Origin: Nonomuraea rubra
GTDB taxonomy: Bacteria > Actinomycetota > Actinomycetes > Streptosporangiales > Streptosporangiaceae
NCBI RefSeq assembly: GCF_014207985.1
Contig: NZ_JACHMI010000001.1
Span: 9,407,001 to 9,471,000 of the forward strand
Direction of reading: 5' to 3'
Length of the DNA: 64,000 bases
The notes below the pieces were generated by a model. The model was given only the letters and a program-made list of their open reading frames with translations. It was not told the origin of the DNA and made no database searches. A program made the position numbers and the translations under genes. This document shows, in pieces, positions 33,138-42,609 of the stretch (positions are counted from its first letter, which is position 1; each line of letters starts with the position of its first letter).

Positions 33138-34409
33138 ATGCGTTCCCCCCGTCCATCCCTCGCCCTTTCAGCTCTCGGCTGCCTGTTCCTCGTCACCGGC
33201 TGCGGTGGGGGCGGCTTCGCCGGCGAGTCCCAGGCACAGCAGAGCGAGGGCGGCCCGGTCACCGTCCGGATGCTGGTCAACATCAGCCCGAACCTCACCC
33301 AGACGTACTGGGACGGCCTGGTCAAGCCGTTCGAGCAGGCCAACCCCGGCATCGACGTCAAGATCGAGGCCCCGACCGGCAAGGGCGTGGCCGACACGCT
33401 GCCGCAGCAACTCGCCGCGGGCAACGCGCCCGACGTGGTGGAGACGCTGATGGCGGACGAGACGCTGGCCAAGCAGATGCTCGACCTCACCGACCAGGCG
33501 TGGACCAAGGACACCCCGCTGGCCGAGCAGGCCAAGCTGGGCGGCAGGCTCTACCAGGTCGGCGTCGGCGTGCAGGCCCAGTCGCTGGTCTTCTACAACA
33601 AGGCGGCCTTCGACAAGGCGGGCATCGAGCAGCCGCCGCAGACGTTCGACGAGTTCGAGACCGCGATGGGCGAGCTCAAGAAGGCCGGCTACCTGCCGCT
33701 GCAGACCGGCGGCGACTTCCTGACCGGGCTGCAGCTCCTCCAGCTCTCCAACCCCAGCCGCGCCCAGACGCACCCGGCCTGGCAGCAGGACGTCAAGGCG
33801 GGCAAGACCAAGGCGGGCGAGTCGCTGCTGCCCTACCTGGAGCGCTACCAGGGCTGGATCGACAAGGGGTACGTCGACAAGAACGCGCTCGGCCTGAAGT
33901 ACGCCGACGCCGAGACCCAGTTCCTGACCGGCAAGTCGGCCATGTACGTCATGGGCAGCTGGTTCACCGCCACCGAGGCCAAGGCCGAGAAGGACTTCGA
34001 GGTCGGCGTCTTCCCCGCCCCGGTGGACAAGGGCCAGGCCTACCCGGGCCCGCAGGGCGCCACGCTCGCGGCCCCGTACATGATCCTCAAGTCCACCCCG
34101 AACAAGGACGCGGCGCTCAAGCTGGTCCAGTGGCTGGTCACCGACCCGGCGGCGGTCAAGAGCCAGCTCGCGCAGGACGGCAACTTCCGCACCGGCGTGG
34201 AGCGCGAGTTCACCCCGCTGGAGAAGCAGGTGCAGGAGATCCTCGACCAGGCTCCCTCCGGGGTGCCGCAGGGCGAGGGCTACGGCGACGCCACCCTGCC
34301 CAAGGGCTTCAACTCCGCGTGGAACACCGAGGTCCAGGGCCTGTACGTGGGCAAGTCGCCCAAGGAGGTCGCCGAGGGCGTGGACCGCTGGCTGGCCGGG
34401 CGGTCATGA
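33138..34409 (+). CDS. Family 1 ABC sugar-binding lipoprotein
   Basis: The 423-residue lipoprotein (lipobox LVTGCGGGG, cysteine near residue 22) has the CUT1-type binding-protein fold with LTQTYWDGLVKPFEQANPGI, LAAGNAPDVVETLMADE, VFYNKAAFDKAGIEQPPQTFDEFETAM and AMYVMGSWFT. It would capture a mono- or oligosaccharide at the membrane and deliver it to the two permeases encoded next. GGAGG lies nine bases before ATG 33138. No ATPase gene is in the operon, as is usual where a shared MsiK-type ATPase serves several CUT1 systems. Confidence 0.94.
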   Translation: MRSPRPSLALSALGCLFLVTGCGGGGFAGESQAQQSEGGPVTVRMLVNISPNLTQTYWDGLVKPFEQANPGIDVKIEAPTGKGVADTLPQQLAAGNAPDVVETLMADETLAKQMLDLTDQAWTKDTPLAEQAKLGGRLYQVGVGVQAQSLVFYNKAAFDKAGIEQPPQTFDEFETAMGELKKAGYLPLQTGGDFLTGLQLLQLSNPSRAQTHPAWQQDVKAGKTKAGESLLPYLERYQGWIDKGYVDKNALGLKYADAETQFLTGKSAMYVMGSWFTATEAKAEKDFEVGVFPAPVDKGQAYPGPQGATLAAPYMILKSTPNKDAALKLVQWLVTDPAAVKSQLAQDGNFRTGVEREFTPLEKQVQEILDQAPSGVPQGEGYGDATLPKGFNSAWNTEVQGLYVGKSPKEVAEGVDRWLAGRS

Positions 34410-35338
34410 CGCTCACCCGAGAAGCACCACCTGTGGTGAGACCGCCCGCTCCGGCACCCAGGAAGCGGCGCGGCGACGGGCTGGCCACCACCCTCATGGT
34501 GGCCCCCGCCACGATCCTCTACACCGTGATGCTGATCGTCCCGGTCGGCCTGGCCCTCTACCTGAGCCTGACCGACTGGGACGGCTTCAGCGCCAACCCC
34601 GCCTTCGTCGGCGCCGCCAACTACCTCGACCTGCTGGACGACCCCGAGCTGCGGCGCGCCTCCCTGGTCACGCTGCTGGTCGCGGTGGCCGGCACCGCCG
34701 GGCTGAACCTGCTCGGCCTCGGCTTCGCCCTCCTGGTCAACGGCAACTCCAGGGCCAACACGTTCTTCCGGATCGTGCTGTTCTACCCGCACGTGCTCAG
34801 CGCCCTGGTGGTCGGCTTCCTCTGGTCGGCCATCCTCGGCACCAGCGGCGCGGTCAACAATCTGGTCACGACCTGGGGCGGCGAGGTCATCCCGTTCCTG
34901 TCGGACCCGACCTGGGCCACGGTCACCATGATCGCGGTGCTGGTGTGGGCCGGGTTCGGCGTCAACGTGGTGCTGTACCTGGCCGGTCTCCAGGCGGTGC
35001 CGCACTCGCTGATCGAGGCGGCCCGCATCGACGGCGCCACCCGCTGGCAGGTGTTCAGGAACGTGACACTGCCCGCGCTGGGCCCGTCGGTGACCGTGAA
35101 CATCGTGCTGTCGCTGGTGACGCTGCTCAAGACGTACGACCTGGTGGTCTCGCTGACGGCGGGCGGCCCGGCCGGCCAGACGCAGACCGTCGCCTACCTC
35201 ATCCTGTGGAACTCCTTCCACGACGCCCGCCTCGGCTTCGGCTCCGCGCAGTCGGTGCTGCTCATGCTGGTGACGGCGGCGCTGGCGTTCGTGGTCACCA
35301 AGCTGCGCAGGCGCGGCGAGCTGGCGGTGCACCAATGA
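34406..35338 (+). CDS. CUT1-type sugar ABC permease (first)
   Basis: The 310-residue permease has a basic N-terminal tail (about residues 1-30), six predicted helices and the EAA loop at HSLIEAARIDGATRWQVFRNVTLPALGPS. The late LTAGGPAGQTQTVAYLIL is typical of MalF-type subunits. The gene begins in an ATGA overlap with the binding-protein gene and ends in an ATGA overlap with the second permease. Confidence 0.94.
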   Translation: MTLTREAPPVVRPPAPAPRKRRGDGLATTLMVAPATILYTVMLIVPVGLALYLSLTDWDGFSANPAFVGAANYLDLLDDPELRRASLVTLLVAVAGTAGLNLLGLGFALLVNGNSRANTFFRIVLFYPHVLSALVVGFLWSAILGTSGAVNNLVTTWGGEVIPFLSDPTWATVTMIAVLVWAGFGVNVVLYLAGLQAVPHSLIEAARIDGATRWQVFRNVTLPALGPSVTVNIVLSLVTLLKTYDLVVSLTAGGPAGQTQTVAYLILWNSFHDARLGFGSAQSVLLMLVTAALAFVVTKLRRRGELAVHQ

Positions 35339-36144
35339 CGAGGAAGACCTTCCTGTGGGCCACCGTCGCCTTCATGCTCATCCCCCTGTACGTGCTCACC
35401 GTCAACGCGTTCAAGGGCCAGCAGGACATCCTGTCCAACCCGTTCGGCCTGGGCGGCCTGACCCTCGAACCGCTCGGCAGGGCGCTGACGAACCCGAACT
35501 TCAACGTGTTCAAGGGCTACGCGATCACGCTGCTGTTCGTGGTGGCGGTCAACGTGCTGTCGGTGGGGCTGGCCGCGCCCGCGGCGTACGTGATCGCGCG
35601 CAGCCCCAAGCGCCGCTTCCGCGCCCTCATGCTGTTCTTCCTGGCCGGCACGTTCATCCCCGGCCAGGTGCTGGTCATCCCCGTCGTGTACGTGCTCAAG
35701 ACGCTCGGCCTGATGGGCACCATCCGCGGGTTCGTGCTGTTCGAGACCACGCTCACGCTCCCGTTCTCGATCTTCCTGTACGCGGGTTACATCGCCACCG
35801 TCCCGGCCGTGCTCGACCAGGCGGCGGCCGTGGACGGGGCGGGCAGGCTGCGCACGTTCTGGCAGATCGTCTTCCCGCTGATGCGGCCCGCGGTCGCCAC
35901 GATGGTCATCCTCAACACCTTCTCGGTGTGGAACGACTTCGTGAACCCGCAGATCATCCTGGGCCCCGGCAGCGGCCTCTACACGGTCACCACCGGCGTG
36001 TACGCGGCGGTCAGCCAGTACTCCACCGACTACACGGTGGTCTTCCCGACACTGCTGCTGGCCATCGCGCCCCTGCTCGTCTTCTTCGTCTTCATGCAAC
36101 GGCACATCATCAGCGGCCTCACGGCAGGAGCAACGAAAGGTTGA
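35335..36144 (+). CDS. CUT1-type sugar ABC permease (second)
   Basis: The 269-residue MalG-like permease shows six helices, with TFIPGQVLVIPVVYVLKTLGLM and the EAA loop VLDQAAAVDGAGRLRTFWQIVFPLMRPA. It closes with a MQRHIISGLTAGATKG tail, the common end of MalG-type subunits. It would form the heterodimeric channel with the preceding permease. Confidence 0.94.
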   Translation: MTRKTFLWATVAFMLIPLYVLTVNAFKGQQDILSNPFGLGGLTLEPLGRALTNPNFNVFKGYAITLLFVVAVNVLSVGLAAPAAYVIARSPKRRFRALMLFFLAGTFIPGQVLVIPVVYVLKTLGLMGTIRGFVLFETTLTLPFSIFLYAGYIATVPAVLDQAAAVDGAGRLRTFWQIVFPLMRPAVATMVILNTFSVWNDFVNPQIILGPGSGLYTVTTGVYAAVSQYSTDYTVVFPTLLLAIAPLLVFFVFMQRHIISGLTAGATKG

Positions 36145-36146
36145 CC

Positions 36147-38054
36147 ATGCGCGAGATCAAAGCCACGGTGCCGCTCGGCGAGCCACCGGCGTGGGCGGTG
36201 CTGGAGCGCAGGCTGTTCGACGCCCTCGACGAGGCGTGGCGCGGCTTCGCCGCCCGCTACTGCGGCCCCGACGGCCGGCTGATCTACCACGGCCCGGCAG
36301 CGGACCGCGACGGAGCCGACGACTTCTACGAGGCGTTCTTCAACTGGCCGACGCTCTACCAGCTCGGCGGCGCCGACGACCTGCTCGACGCCGCCAAGCA
36401 CCACTGGGAGGGCATCACCACGCAGCTCACCGAGCTGGGCTACCTGGTGGACGAGTACGAGCGCGGCTACGACTGGTTCCACCAGGGCGAGTCGATGCTG
36501 CTGTTCTACGGCATCTGCACGGCCGACCCGCGCGACGAGCGCTTCCGCGAGCGGGCCCGCCGCTTCGCCGACCTGTACCTGCCCGGCTCGGCCAACTACG
36601 ACGCCGAGCACGACATCATCCGCGCCCCGCACAACGGCGCCGTCGGCCCCCGCTACGGCCTGCAGTGGGAGTGGGCCTCCTACCACACGGACCTGACCAG
36701 CATGCGGCCGTTCGGCCTGCCGCTGCGCGACCTGCCCGGCATCGAACGCTGGGAGGACCTGGGCGACCCGAGCAACGCCGCCCGCATGGGCGCGGCGATG
36801 AGCGAGCGCATCGGCCGCGGCGACGTGGCCGTCAACCTGGCCGCGACCAGCCTGGCCGTCAACGCCTGGCTGTACGACGGCGACGACCGCTACCGCGACT
36901 GGGCGCTGCGCTACATCGGCGCCTGGCAGCGCAGGGCCGAGGCCAACGACGGGATCATCCCGGACAACGTGGGGCCGTCCGGCCTCGTGGGCGAGCTGCA
37001 CGGGGGTCGCTGGTACGGCGGCAACTACGGCTGGCAGTGGCCGCACGGCCTCTACAGCGTGGGCGCCGCCGCCGCGATCGCCGCGGTCAACGCGTACCTG
37101 CTGACCGGGGACGACGCCACGCTCGCCATCGGCCGCGACCCCCTCGAAACCGTGTACGGGCGCGCCGTCCAGGCCGCCGTCACCGAGACCGAGATGAGCA
37201 TCAGCGACCGCTGGCTGGCGGAGCTGGGCGACGAGGCCGGCAAGCCCACCATGCTGGTGCCGAACCGGCACGACGACAGCGGCTGGTTCGACTTCCAGCC
37301 GCCGCAGCTCGGCCTGCCCGTGTGGCTCTGGCACGTGTCGCGGGGCCGGAGTGACGCGGACCGGCTCGACCGGCTGCGCAAGGCGTCCGGCTACGACTGG
37401 GCGACGGTGCGGCCGTTCCGCAACAAGGAGGAGGCCGGGCACGAGGCCCCGTGGCTGGAGTACCTGCGCGGCGCCAACCCCGGCTTCCCCGAGCGGATGC
37501 TCTCCACCGCCCTCGGCCAGGTGCAGCGCCGCATGGCGCTCATCGACGCCGACGAGGCGGACCTGGCCACCATCCACGTGCACCACTGGCAGCGGCTCAA
37601 CCCCGTGCTCACCGAGGCGCTGCTGCAGCTCGTCACCGGCACCCCGCAGGTGCTCTACAACGGCGGCCTGCTGCCGACCCGGCTGGCCTACTTCGACGCC
37701 GACCGCGCCCGCCCCGGGCTGCCCCGCGACGTCGCCGCGCTGGTCGACTCCGTACGCCCCGGCGGCGCCGCCGTCGAGCTGGTCAACCTGAGCCTCGCCC
37801 ACACCCGGCGCGTCGTGATCCAGGCCGGCCAGTTCGGCGACGACCGCATCGACCACGCCACCGTCACCCGGAGTTCCGGCGACGACTACCCCGGTGACCC
37901 CCGCGCCTACACCTCACCCCCCATCCCGCAGAGCGAGCAGGAGGTGACGGTGAACGGCCCGCGCCTGCTCGTGGAGCTGCCCCCCGGCCGCCGCATCCGC
38001 CTCGACCTGCACACGACCGCGCGCGTCCGCACGCCGTCGCACCAGCACTACTGA
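36147..38054 (+). CDS. Unrecognised 635-aa cytoplasmic protein, probable alpha/alpha-toroid
   Basis: The protein has no signal peptide or membrane segment. Its first 500 residues are helical with repeated aromatic and acidic patches (FNWPTLYQLGG, YDWFHQGESMLLFYG, RYGLQWEWASYH, RWYGGNYGWQWPHGLYSVGAAAAIAAVN, DDSGWFDFQPPQLGLPVWLW), the appearance of an alpha/alpha-barrel carbohydrate enzyme. The last 100 residues look like a beta-sandwich. I cannot assign it to a GH or PL family. AAAGG precedes ATG 36147, 2 bp after the permease stop, so it is cotranscribed with the transporter and probably acts on the imported product. Confidence 0.8.
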   Translation: MREIKATVPLGEPPAWAVLERRLFDALDEAWRGFAARYCGPDGRLIYHGPAADRDGADDFYEAFFNWPTLYQLGGADDLLDAAKHHWEGITTQLTELGYLVDEYERGYDWFHQGESMLLFYGICTADPRDERFRERARRFADLYLPGSANYDAEHDIIRAPHNGAVGPRYGLQWEWASYHTDLTSMRPFGLPLRDLPGIERWEDLGDPSNAARMGAAMSERIGRGDVAVNLAATSLAVNAWLYDGDDRYRDWALRYIGAWQRRAEANDGIIPDNVGPSGLVGELHGGRWYGGNYGWQWPHGLYSVGAAAAIAAVNAYLLTGDDATLAIGRDPLETVYGRAVQAAVTETEMSISDRWLAELGDEAGKPTMLVPNRHDDSGWFDFQPPQLGLPVWLWHVSRGRSDADRLDRLRKASGYDWATVRPFRNKEEAGHEAPWLEYLRGANPGFPERMLSTALGQVQRRMALIDADEADLATIHVHHWQRLNPVLTEALLQLVTGTPQVLYNGGLLPTRLAYFDADRARPGLPRDVAALVDSVRPGGAAVELVNLSLAHTRRVVIQAGQFGDDRIDHATVTRSSGDDYPGDPRAYTSPPIPQSEQEVTVNGPRLLVELPPGRRIRLDLHTTARVRTPSHQHY

Positions 38055-38084
38055 GTCGCACCACTGAGTCGCAAGAGGAGTTTC

Positions 38085-38852
38085 ATGGACGACGCCATCT
38101 GGGATCTGCCGGTACGCGGGAAACTTCCCGCCGCACCCGATCCCGCCCTCGTGGAGGGGCTGTCCCGGATCAGCTCGGCCACCGCCTGCGCCAAGCTGCA
38201 CGCGCAGGGCATCCGGCGGACCTTCGTCGAGGGGCCGCGTCCCATCGCGCCGGGGCAGAAGATCGCCGGCCGGGTCCGCACGCTGCAGTTCATGCCGCAG
38301 CGCGAGGACATCGCCTCCGGCCTCGGCCAGGAGTACGTGGAGCGGCACACGGCCCTGTGGCACGTGCTGGAGGACATCGAGCCCGGCGACGTGCTGGTCG
38401 TGCAGGCGTACGGCAGCGCGTACACCGGCTGCTTCGGCGACATGCTGGTGCGCTACTTCAAGCGCAAGGGCGGCGCCGGCATCGTCGTCGACGGCCGGAT
38501 CAGGGACCTGCCCCGCGTGAGCGGCATCGGCCTGCCGATATGGTCCACCGGCGCCACCCCGCACTACGCCTCGCAGGCGGAGCTGTTCCCCTGGGCGTAC
38601 GACGTGCCGGTGGCCGTCGGCGGCGCGCTCGCGCTGCCCGGCGACCTGTGCGTGGCCGACGACGACGGCGCCGTGGTGGTGCCGCTGCGCCGGGCCGGCC
38701 AGGTGCTCGAGGCCGCCGCCGACCACGAGCAGTGGGAGCGCTACAGCCGCGCCCGCATCGAGGAGGGCGGGGCGCTTTCCGACTACTACCCACTCACCCC
38801 CGAGACCCGCGCCGAGTACGAGCGGTGGCGGGACGTGAAGGAGAGCCAGTGA
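38085..38852 (+). CDS. RraA-like / HMG-CHA aldolase family protein
   Basis: The 255-residue protein has the RraA fold motifs: GDVLVVQAYGSAYTGCFGDMLVRYFKRKGGAGIVVDGRIRDLPRV (cited in parts: the G-G-A-G-I-V-V-D-G-x-I-R-D core) and the later GDLCVADDDGAVVVPLRRA. In aldolase members the arginine and aspartate of the VVDGRIRD core bind the enol and the metal. Such proteins cleave 4-hydroxy-4-methyl-2-oxoglutarate-type substrates, decarboxylate oxaloacetate or, in RraA proper, bind RNase E. Placement in a sugar-uptake operon favours a retro-aldol or decarboxylase role on a branched oxo acid. It overlaps the next gene by GTGA. Confidence 0.88.
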   Translation: MDDAIWDLPVRGKLPAAPDPALVEGLSRISSATACAKLHAQGIRRTFVEGPRPIAPGQKIAGRVRTLQFMPQREDIASGLGQEYVERHTALWHVLEDIEPGDVLVVQAYGSAYTGCFGDMLVRYFKRKGGAGIVVDGRIRDLPRVSGIGLPIWSTGATPHYASQAELFPWAYDVPVAVGGALALPGDLCVADDDGAVVVPLRRAGQVLEAAADHEQWERYSRARIEEGGALSDYYPLTPETRAEYERWRDVKESQ

Positions 38853-40672
38853 TACTCAGGTCCGTGGGCGCGATCGTCTTACTCGTGGGCGGCTTGACCA
38901 CCCCCGCGCCGGCGACAGCGGCCAGACCCAACTGCGACTACTACGTGTCCGCCCAGGGCGGCGACCGGGGCGACGGCAGCGCCCGGAGCCCGTGGAAGAG
39001 CATCGAGCAGGCCCGCGACGCCCTCCGGGCGAAGAAGGGCAGGCAGACCTGCGACATCGTCGTCAACGTCAAGGCCGGCGACTACGTCGTGGACCAGACC
39101 ATCGAGTTCACCGAGGCCGACTCCGGCAGGGACGGCCACAGGATCACCTATCGCAGTGCGGACGGCCCGGGCAAGGCCCGCCTGCTGGGTGCCAAGCCGG
39201 TGACGGGATGGCAGCTCTACAAGGACAACATCTACAAGACCAAGGTCGATCGTACCTTCTACACGCTGTTCGAGGACGGCAAACGCGCCACGACCGCCCG
39301 CCACCCCAACCGGACCAGCGACGACCTGTGGTCGCCGTACCTGTTCTCGGTGCTCGGCGAGCCGGAGAAGGAGGCGGTGCGGCAGTGGCTGTACTTCAAG
39401 CCCGAGGACGTGCCCAAGGAGTGGGACGCCGACTTCGACCGGAACTCGCAGATCGTCGTCTGGTCCGGCGGCTCGTGGAGCTGGTTCACCGACACGGTGC
39501 CGCTGGGCGGGGCCGACTTCCGCAAGAACTTCTTCACGCTCAACCACTGGGCGCGCTACTCGTTCGTCAACAGCCGCAGCGGCTCGCGCTACTTCCTGCA
39601 GAACACGCTGCGCTTCCTCGACCAGCCCGGTGAGTACTACTTCGACTTCGCCAACAGCGAGGTCTACTACTGGCCGAAGGGCTCGATCGACAAGGTCATG
39701 GCCCCCACGGTCAGGACCATCCTGTCACTGAAGGGCAGCACGCCCGAGCAGCGGGTGCAGAACCTCGCCTTCGACGGCCTGGCCCTGCAGTACAGCGACT
39801 TCGTCGACTGGTACCGGGCCGGCTGGATCAGCGAGGGCGACTCCGGCTACGAGCACAAGTACCCCGTCTACGACCGGCAGATCGAGATGCCGCGCAACCG
39901 GTTCGGCATGGTCACGCTGACCAACACCCGCGACATCGACCTGACCAGGCTGCACCTGTCCGACAGCGGCTTCATGGGCGTCTACCTGCTCTTCGCCAAC
40001 GAGCGGGTCAAGGTCTCCGACAGCCTGCTGGAGAACATCGGCGCCGACGGCATCAAGGTCGAGGGCGGCTACCCCGGCGAGGGCGACATCTCCGGCCACC
40101 ACACGATCAGCAACAACTACATCTACCACGTCGGCGAGCTGGTGCCCGGTGACGCGGCCGGCATCGAGCTGCTGAGCACGGGCAACAACACCGTCAGCAA
40201 CATCAACGTCAAGCACAGCGCGCGGTACGGCATCAGCCTGGAGGTCCGCCCGGAGATCAAGCCGGAGGACAACTACGCCCGCAACAACACCTTCTCCTAC
40301 ATCAAGCTGGAGGAGACCGGCCTGGACAGCGGCGACATGGGCGCCTTCTACACCTACGGCGTCAGCAACGTCGAGCCGCACCCCATGGACAACCACGTCA
40401 AGCAGATGGTGATCACGGACGTCATCAACGACCCGGCGGGCGCGATGCCGGACAGCGGCACCCGCGGCGTGCACATGGACGCCGGCGGCTGCGGCTTCAC
40501 CTTCGACAACATCGAGGTGGGCAAGGTCAGCGACGACAAGTACCAGAGCTACCAGTGCAACCAGGTGACCAACGCCAACTGGGCCGACGGGTTCGACGCC
40601 TCGAAGATGGAGTACGACAAGATCGGCGTGACCGGCGCGTTCCCGTACCCGATCCCCGGAGCCGCGCAGTGA
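38849..40672 (+). CDS. Secreted beta-helix glycosidase, GH141-like (copy 1)
   Basis: The 607-residue protein has a signal peptide (ILRSVGAIVLLVGGLTTPAPATA) and begins its mature part with CDYYVSAQGGDRGDGSARSPWKSIEQARDALR, a common opening of right-handed beta-helix glycosidases. Later repeats such as NIGADGIKVEGGYPGEGD and NNYIYHVGELVPGDAAGIELLSTGNN form the helix rungs, and GDMGAFYTYGVSN is conserved in both copies. The layout is like GH141, which contains a fucosidase acting on rhamnogalacturonan II and a xylanase; the family call is by resemblance only. GTG 38849 overlaps the RraA-like stop (GTGA). Confidence 0.72.
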   Translation: MILRSVGAIVLLVGGLTTPAPATAARPNCDYYVSAQGGDRGDGSARSPWKSIEQARDALRAKKGRQTCDIVVNVKAGDYVVDQTIEFTEADSGRDGHRITYRSADGPGKARLLGAKPVTGWQLYKDNIYKTKVDRTFYTLFEDGKRATTARHPNRTSDDLWSPYLFSVLGEPEKEAVRQWLYFKPEDVPKEWDADFDRNSQIVVWSGGSWSWFTDTVPLGGADFRKNFFTLNHWARYSFVNSRSGSRYFLQNTLRFLDQPGEYYFDFANSEVYYWPKGSIDKVMAPTVRTILSLKGSTPEQRVQNLAFDGLALQYSDFVDWYRAGWISEGDSGYEHKYPVYDRQIEMPRNRFGMVTLTNTRDIDLTRLHLSDSGFMGVYLLFANERVKVSDSLLENIGADGIKVEGGYPGEGDISGHHTISNNYIYHVGELVPGDAAGIELLSTGNNTVSNINVKHSARYGISLEVRPEIKPEDNYARNNTFSYIKLEETGLDSGDMGAFYTYGVSNVEPHPMDNHVKQMVITDVINDPAGAMPDSGTRGVHMDAGGCGFTFDNIEVGKVSDDKYQSYQCNQVTNANWADGFDASKMEYDKIGVTGAFPYPIPGAAQ

Positions 40673-42468
40673 AGGCGATCATCACGGCGGCGGTGACGCT
40701 CGGCGCGCTCCTCGTCGCCCCCACCGCCTCCGCCCACGCGCCGTGCAAGCCGATCGACTTCTACGTCGCCCCCAATGGCGCCGACCGGGGCCCGGGCAAC
40801 AGCGCCCAGCGCCCCTGGAAGACCATCGAGCACGCCCGCGACCAGATCAGGGGCATCAGGCACCAGAGCTGCGACATCGTGGTGAACGTGAAGGCCGGCG
40901 ACTACGTCGTCGACAGGACCATCGAGTTCACCGAGGCCGACTCCGGCAGGAACGGCCACCGCGTGATCTACCGCAGCGCGGACGGCCCCGGCAAGGCCCG
41001 CCTGCTGGGCGCGCGGCCGGTGACCGGCTGGGAGAAGTACAAGGACAACATCTACAAGACGAAGGTCGACCGTACCTTCTACACGCTGTTCGAGGACGGC
41101 AAGCGGGCCACCACCGCCCGCTACCCGAACCGCCGCTCGGACGACGTGTGGGCGCCCTACCTCACCTCGGTGCTGAAGGAGCCGGAGAAGGAGGCCGTCT
41201 ACCAGTGGCTGTACTCCAAGCCCGGTGACTGGGACAAGAGCTGGAACCTCGACAACGCGCAGGTCATGGTCTGGTCGGGCGGCTCGTGGAGCTGGTTCAC
41301 CGACACCGTGCCGATCCAGAACCCGTCGTGGGACGACAACCAGCTCACCCTCGAACACTGGACGCGCTACGCCCTGGTCAACAGCCGCGGCGGCTCCCGC
41401 TACTACCTGCAGAACTCGCTGGACTTCCTCGACCAGGCCGGCGAGTACTACTTCGACTTCAAGAACAGCGAGGTCTACTACTGGCCCAAGTCCTCGATCG
41501 ACAAGGTCATGGCCCCCACGGTCAAGACGATCCTGTCGCTCAAGGGCAGCACGCCGGACAAGCGGGTGCGCAACCTGTCCTTCGACGGCCTGGCCCTGCA
41601 GTACAGCGACTTCGTGAGCTGGTACCGCAACGGCTGGATCAGCGCGGGCGACGCCGGCGAGCCGCACCGCTACCCCGAGTACGACCGGCAGATCGAGATG
41701 CCGCGCAACCGGTTCGGCGCGGTGACGCTCACCAACACCAGCGGCATCGACCTGACCAGGCTGCACCTGTCGGACACCGGGTTCACCGGCTTCTACCTGC
41801 TGTTCGCCAACGATCACGTACGGATCTCCGACAGCCTCCTGGAGAACCTCGGAGCCGACGGGATCAAGGTGGAGGGCCCGTATCCCGGTGAGGGCGACGT
41901 CGCCGGGCAGAACGTCTTCACCAACAACTACATCCACCACATCGGCGAGCTGGTGCCCGGGGACGCGTCCGGGGTCGAGCTCATGAACACCGGGAACAAC
42001 GAGGTCAGCCACACCGTCGTCAAGCACAGCGCGCGGTACGGGGTGAGCCTGGAGGTCCGGCCCGAGGTGAAGGACGGCGACGGGTACGCGCACGGGAACG
42101 TGTTCAAGTACCTGCGGCTGGAGGAGACGGGGCTGGACAGCGGCGACATGGGCGCCTTCTACACCTACGGCGTCTCCAACCTCGACCCGCACGAGATCAC
42201 CAACCACGTCTCCCAGGTCGTCATCGGGGACGTCATCCCCGACGCGTCCATGCCCGACAGCGGGACCCGCGGGGTGCACATGGACGCCGGCGGCTGCGGC
42301 TTCGCCTTCTCCGACATCCAGGTGGGGAAGACGACCGACCAGGAGTACCAGAGTTACCAGTGCAACGAGGTCGCGAACGCGAGCTGGGCCGACGGGTTCG
42401 ACGCCTCGAAGATGGAGTACGACAAGATCGGGGTCACGAGCGCGTTCCCGTACCCGATCCCGAGTTAG
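40669..42468 (+). CDS. Secreted beta-helix glycosidase, GH141-like (copy 2)
   Basis: The 599-residue product is a tandem paralogue of the preceding gene, about three quarters identical by eye, with its own signal peptide (VKAIITAAVTLGALLVAPTASA). Differences cluster in the loop around WSGGSWSWFTDTVP, where copy 1 has LGGADFRKNFF and copy 2 has IQNPSWDDNQL, and in a deletion near the KPGDWDKSW segment. Carboxylate-bearing rungs (ADGIKVEG, SGVELMNTGNN, DSGDMGAFY) are kept, so both may be active. GTG 40669 overlaps the stop of copy 1 (GTGA). A duplication with divergence towards a second linkage is likely. Confidence 0.72.
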   Translation: MKAIITAAVTLGALLVAPTASAHAPCKPIDFYVAPNGADRGPGNSAQRPWKTIEHARDQIRGIRHQSCDIVVNVKAGDYVVDRTIEFTEADSGRNGHRVIYRSADGPGKARLLGARPVTGWEKYKDNIYKTKVDRTFYTLFEDGKRATTARYPNRRSDDVWAPYLTSVLKEPEKEAVYQWLYSKPGDWDKSWNLDNAQVMVWSGGSWSWFTDTVPIQNPSWDDNQLTLEHWTRYALVNSRGGSRYYLQNSLDFLDQAGEYYFDFKNSEVYYWPKSSIDKVMAPTVKTILSLKGSTPDKRVRNLSFDGLALQYSDFVSWYRNGWISAGDAGEPHRYPEYDRQIEMPRNRFGAVTLTNTSGIDLTRLHLSDTGFTGFYLLFANDHVRISDSLLENLGADGIKVEGPYPGEGDVAGQNVFTNNYIHHIGELVPGDASGVELMNTGNNEVSHTVVKHSARYGVSLEVRPEVKDGDGYAHGNVFKYLRLEETGLDSGDMGAFYTYGVSNLDPHEITNHVSQVVIGDVIPDASMPDSGTRGVHMDAGGCGFAFSDIQVGKTTDQEYQSYQCNEVANASWADGFDASKMEYDKIGVTSAFPYPIPS

Positions 42469-42473
42469 CCGGC

Positions 42474-42515
42474 CCGGGCCGGGCTCGCCCCTTCCGCTCC
42501 GCGAGCCCGGCCCGG
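42474..42515 (+). terminator. Terminator hairpin after the sugar ABC operon
   Basis: CCGGGCCGGGCTCGC (42474-42488) and GCGAGCCCGGCCCGG (42501-42515) make a perfect 15-bp stem around a 12-nt pyrimidine-rich loop, 6 bp after the stop of the second beta-helix gene. Confidence 0.7.
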
Positions 42516-42609
42516 CCTACCGGCCCCACCGGCCGGGGCGCCGGGCCGGCCGGCCCGGCGCCCCATCCAACCGGCGAACCCCCCGCAGGACCGGCTTCCT
42601 GGAGCGCCC

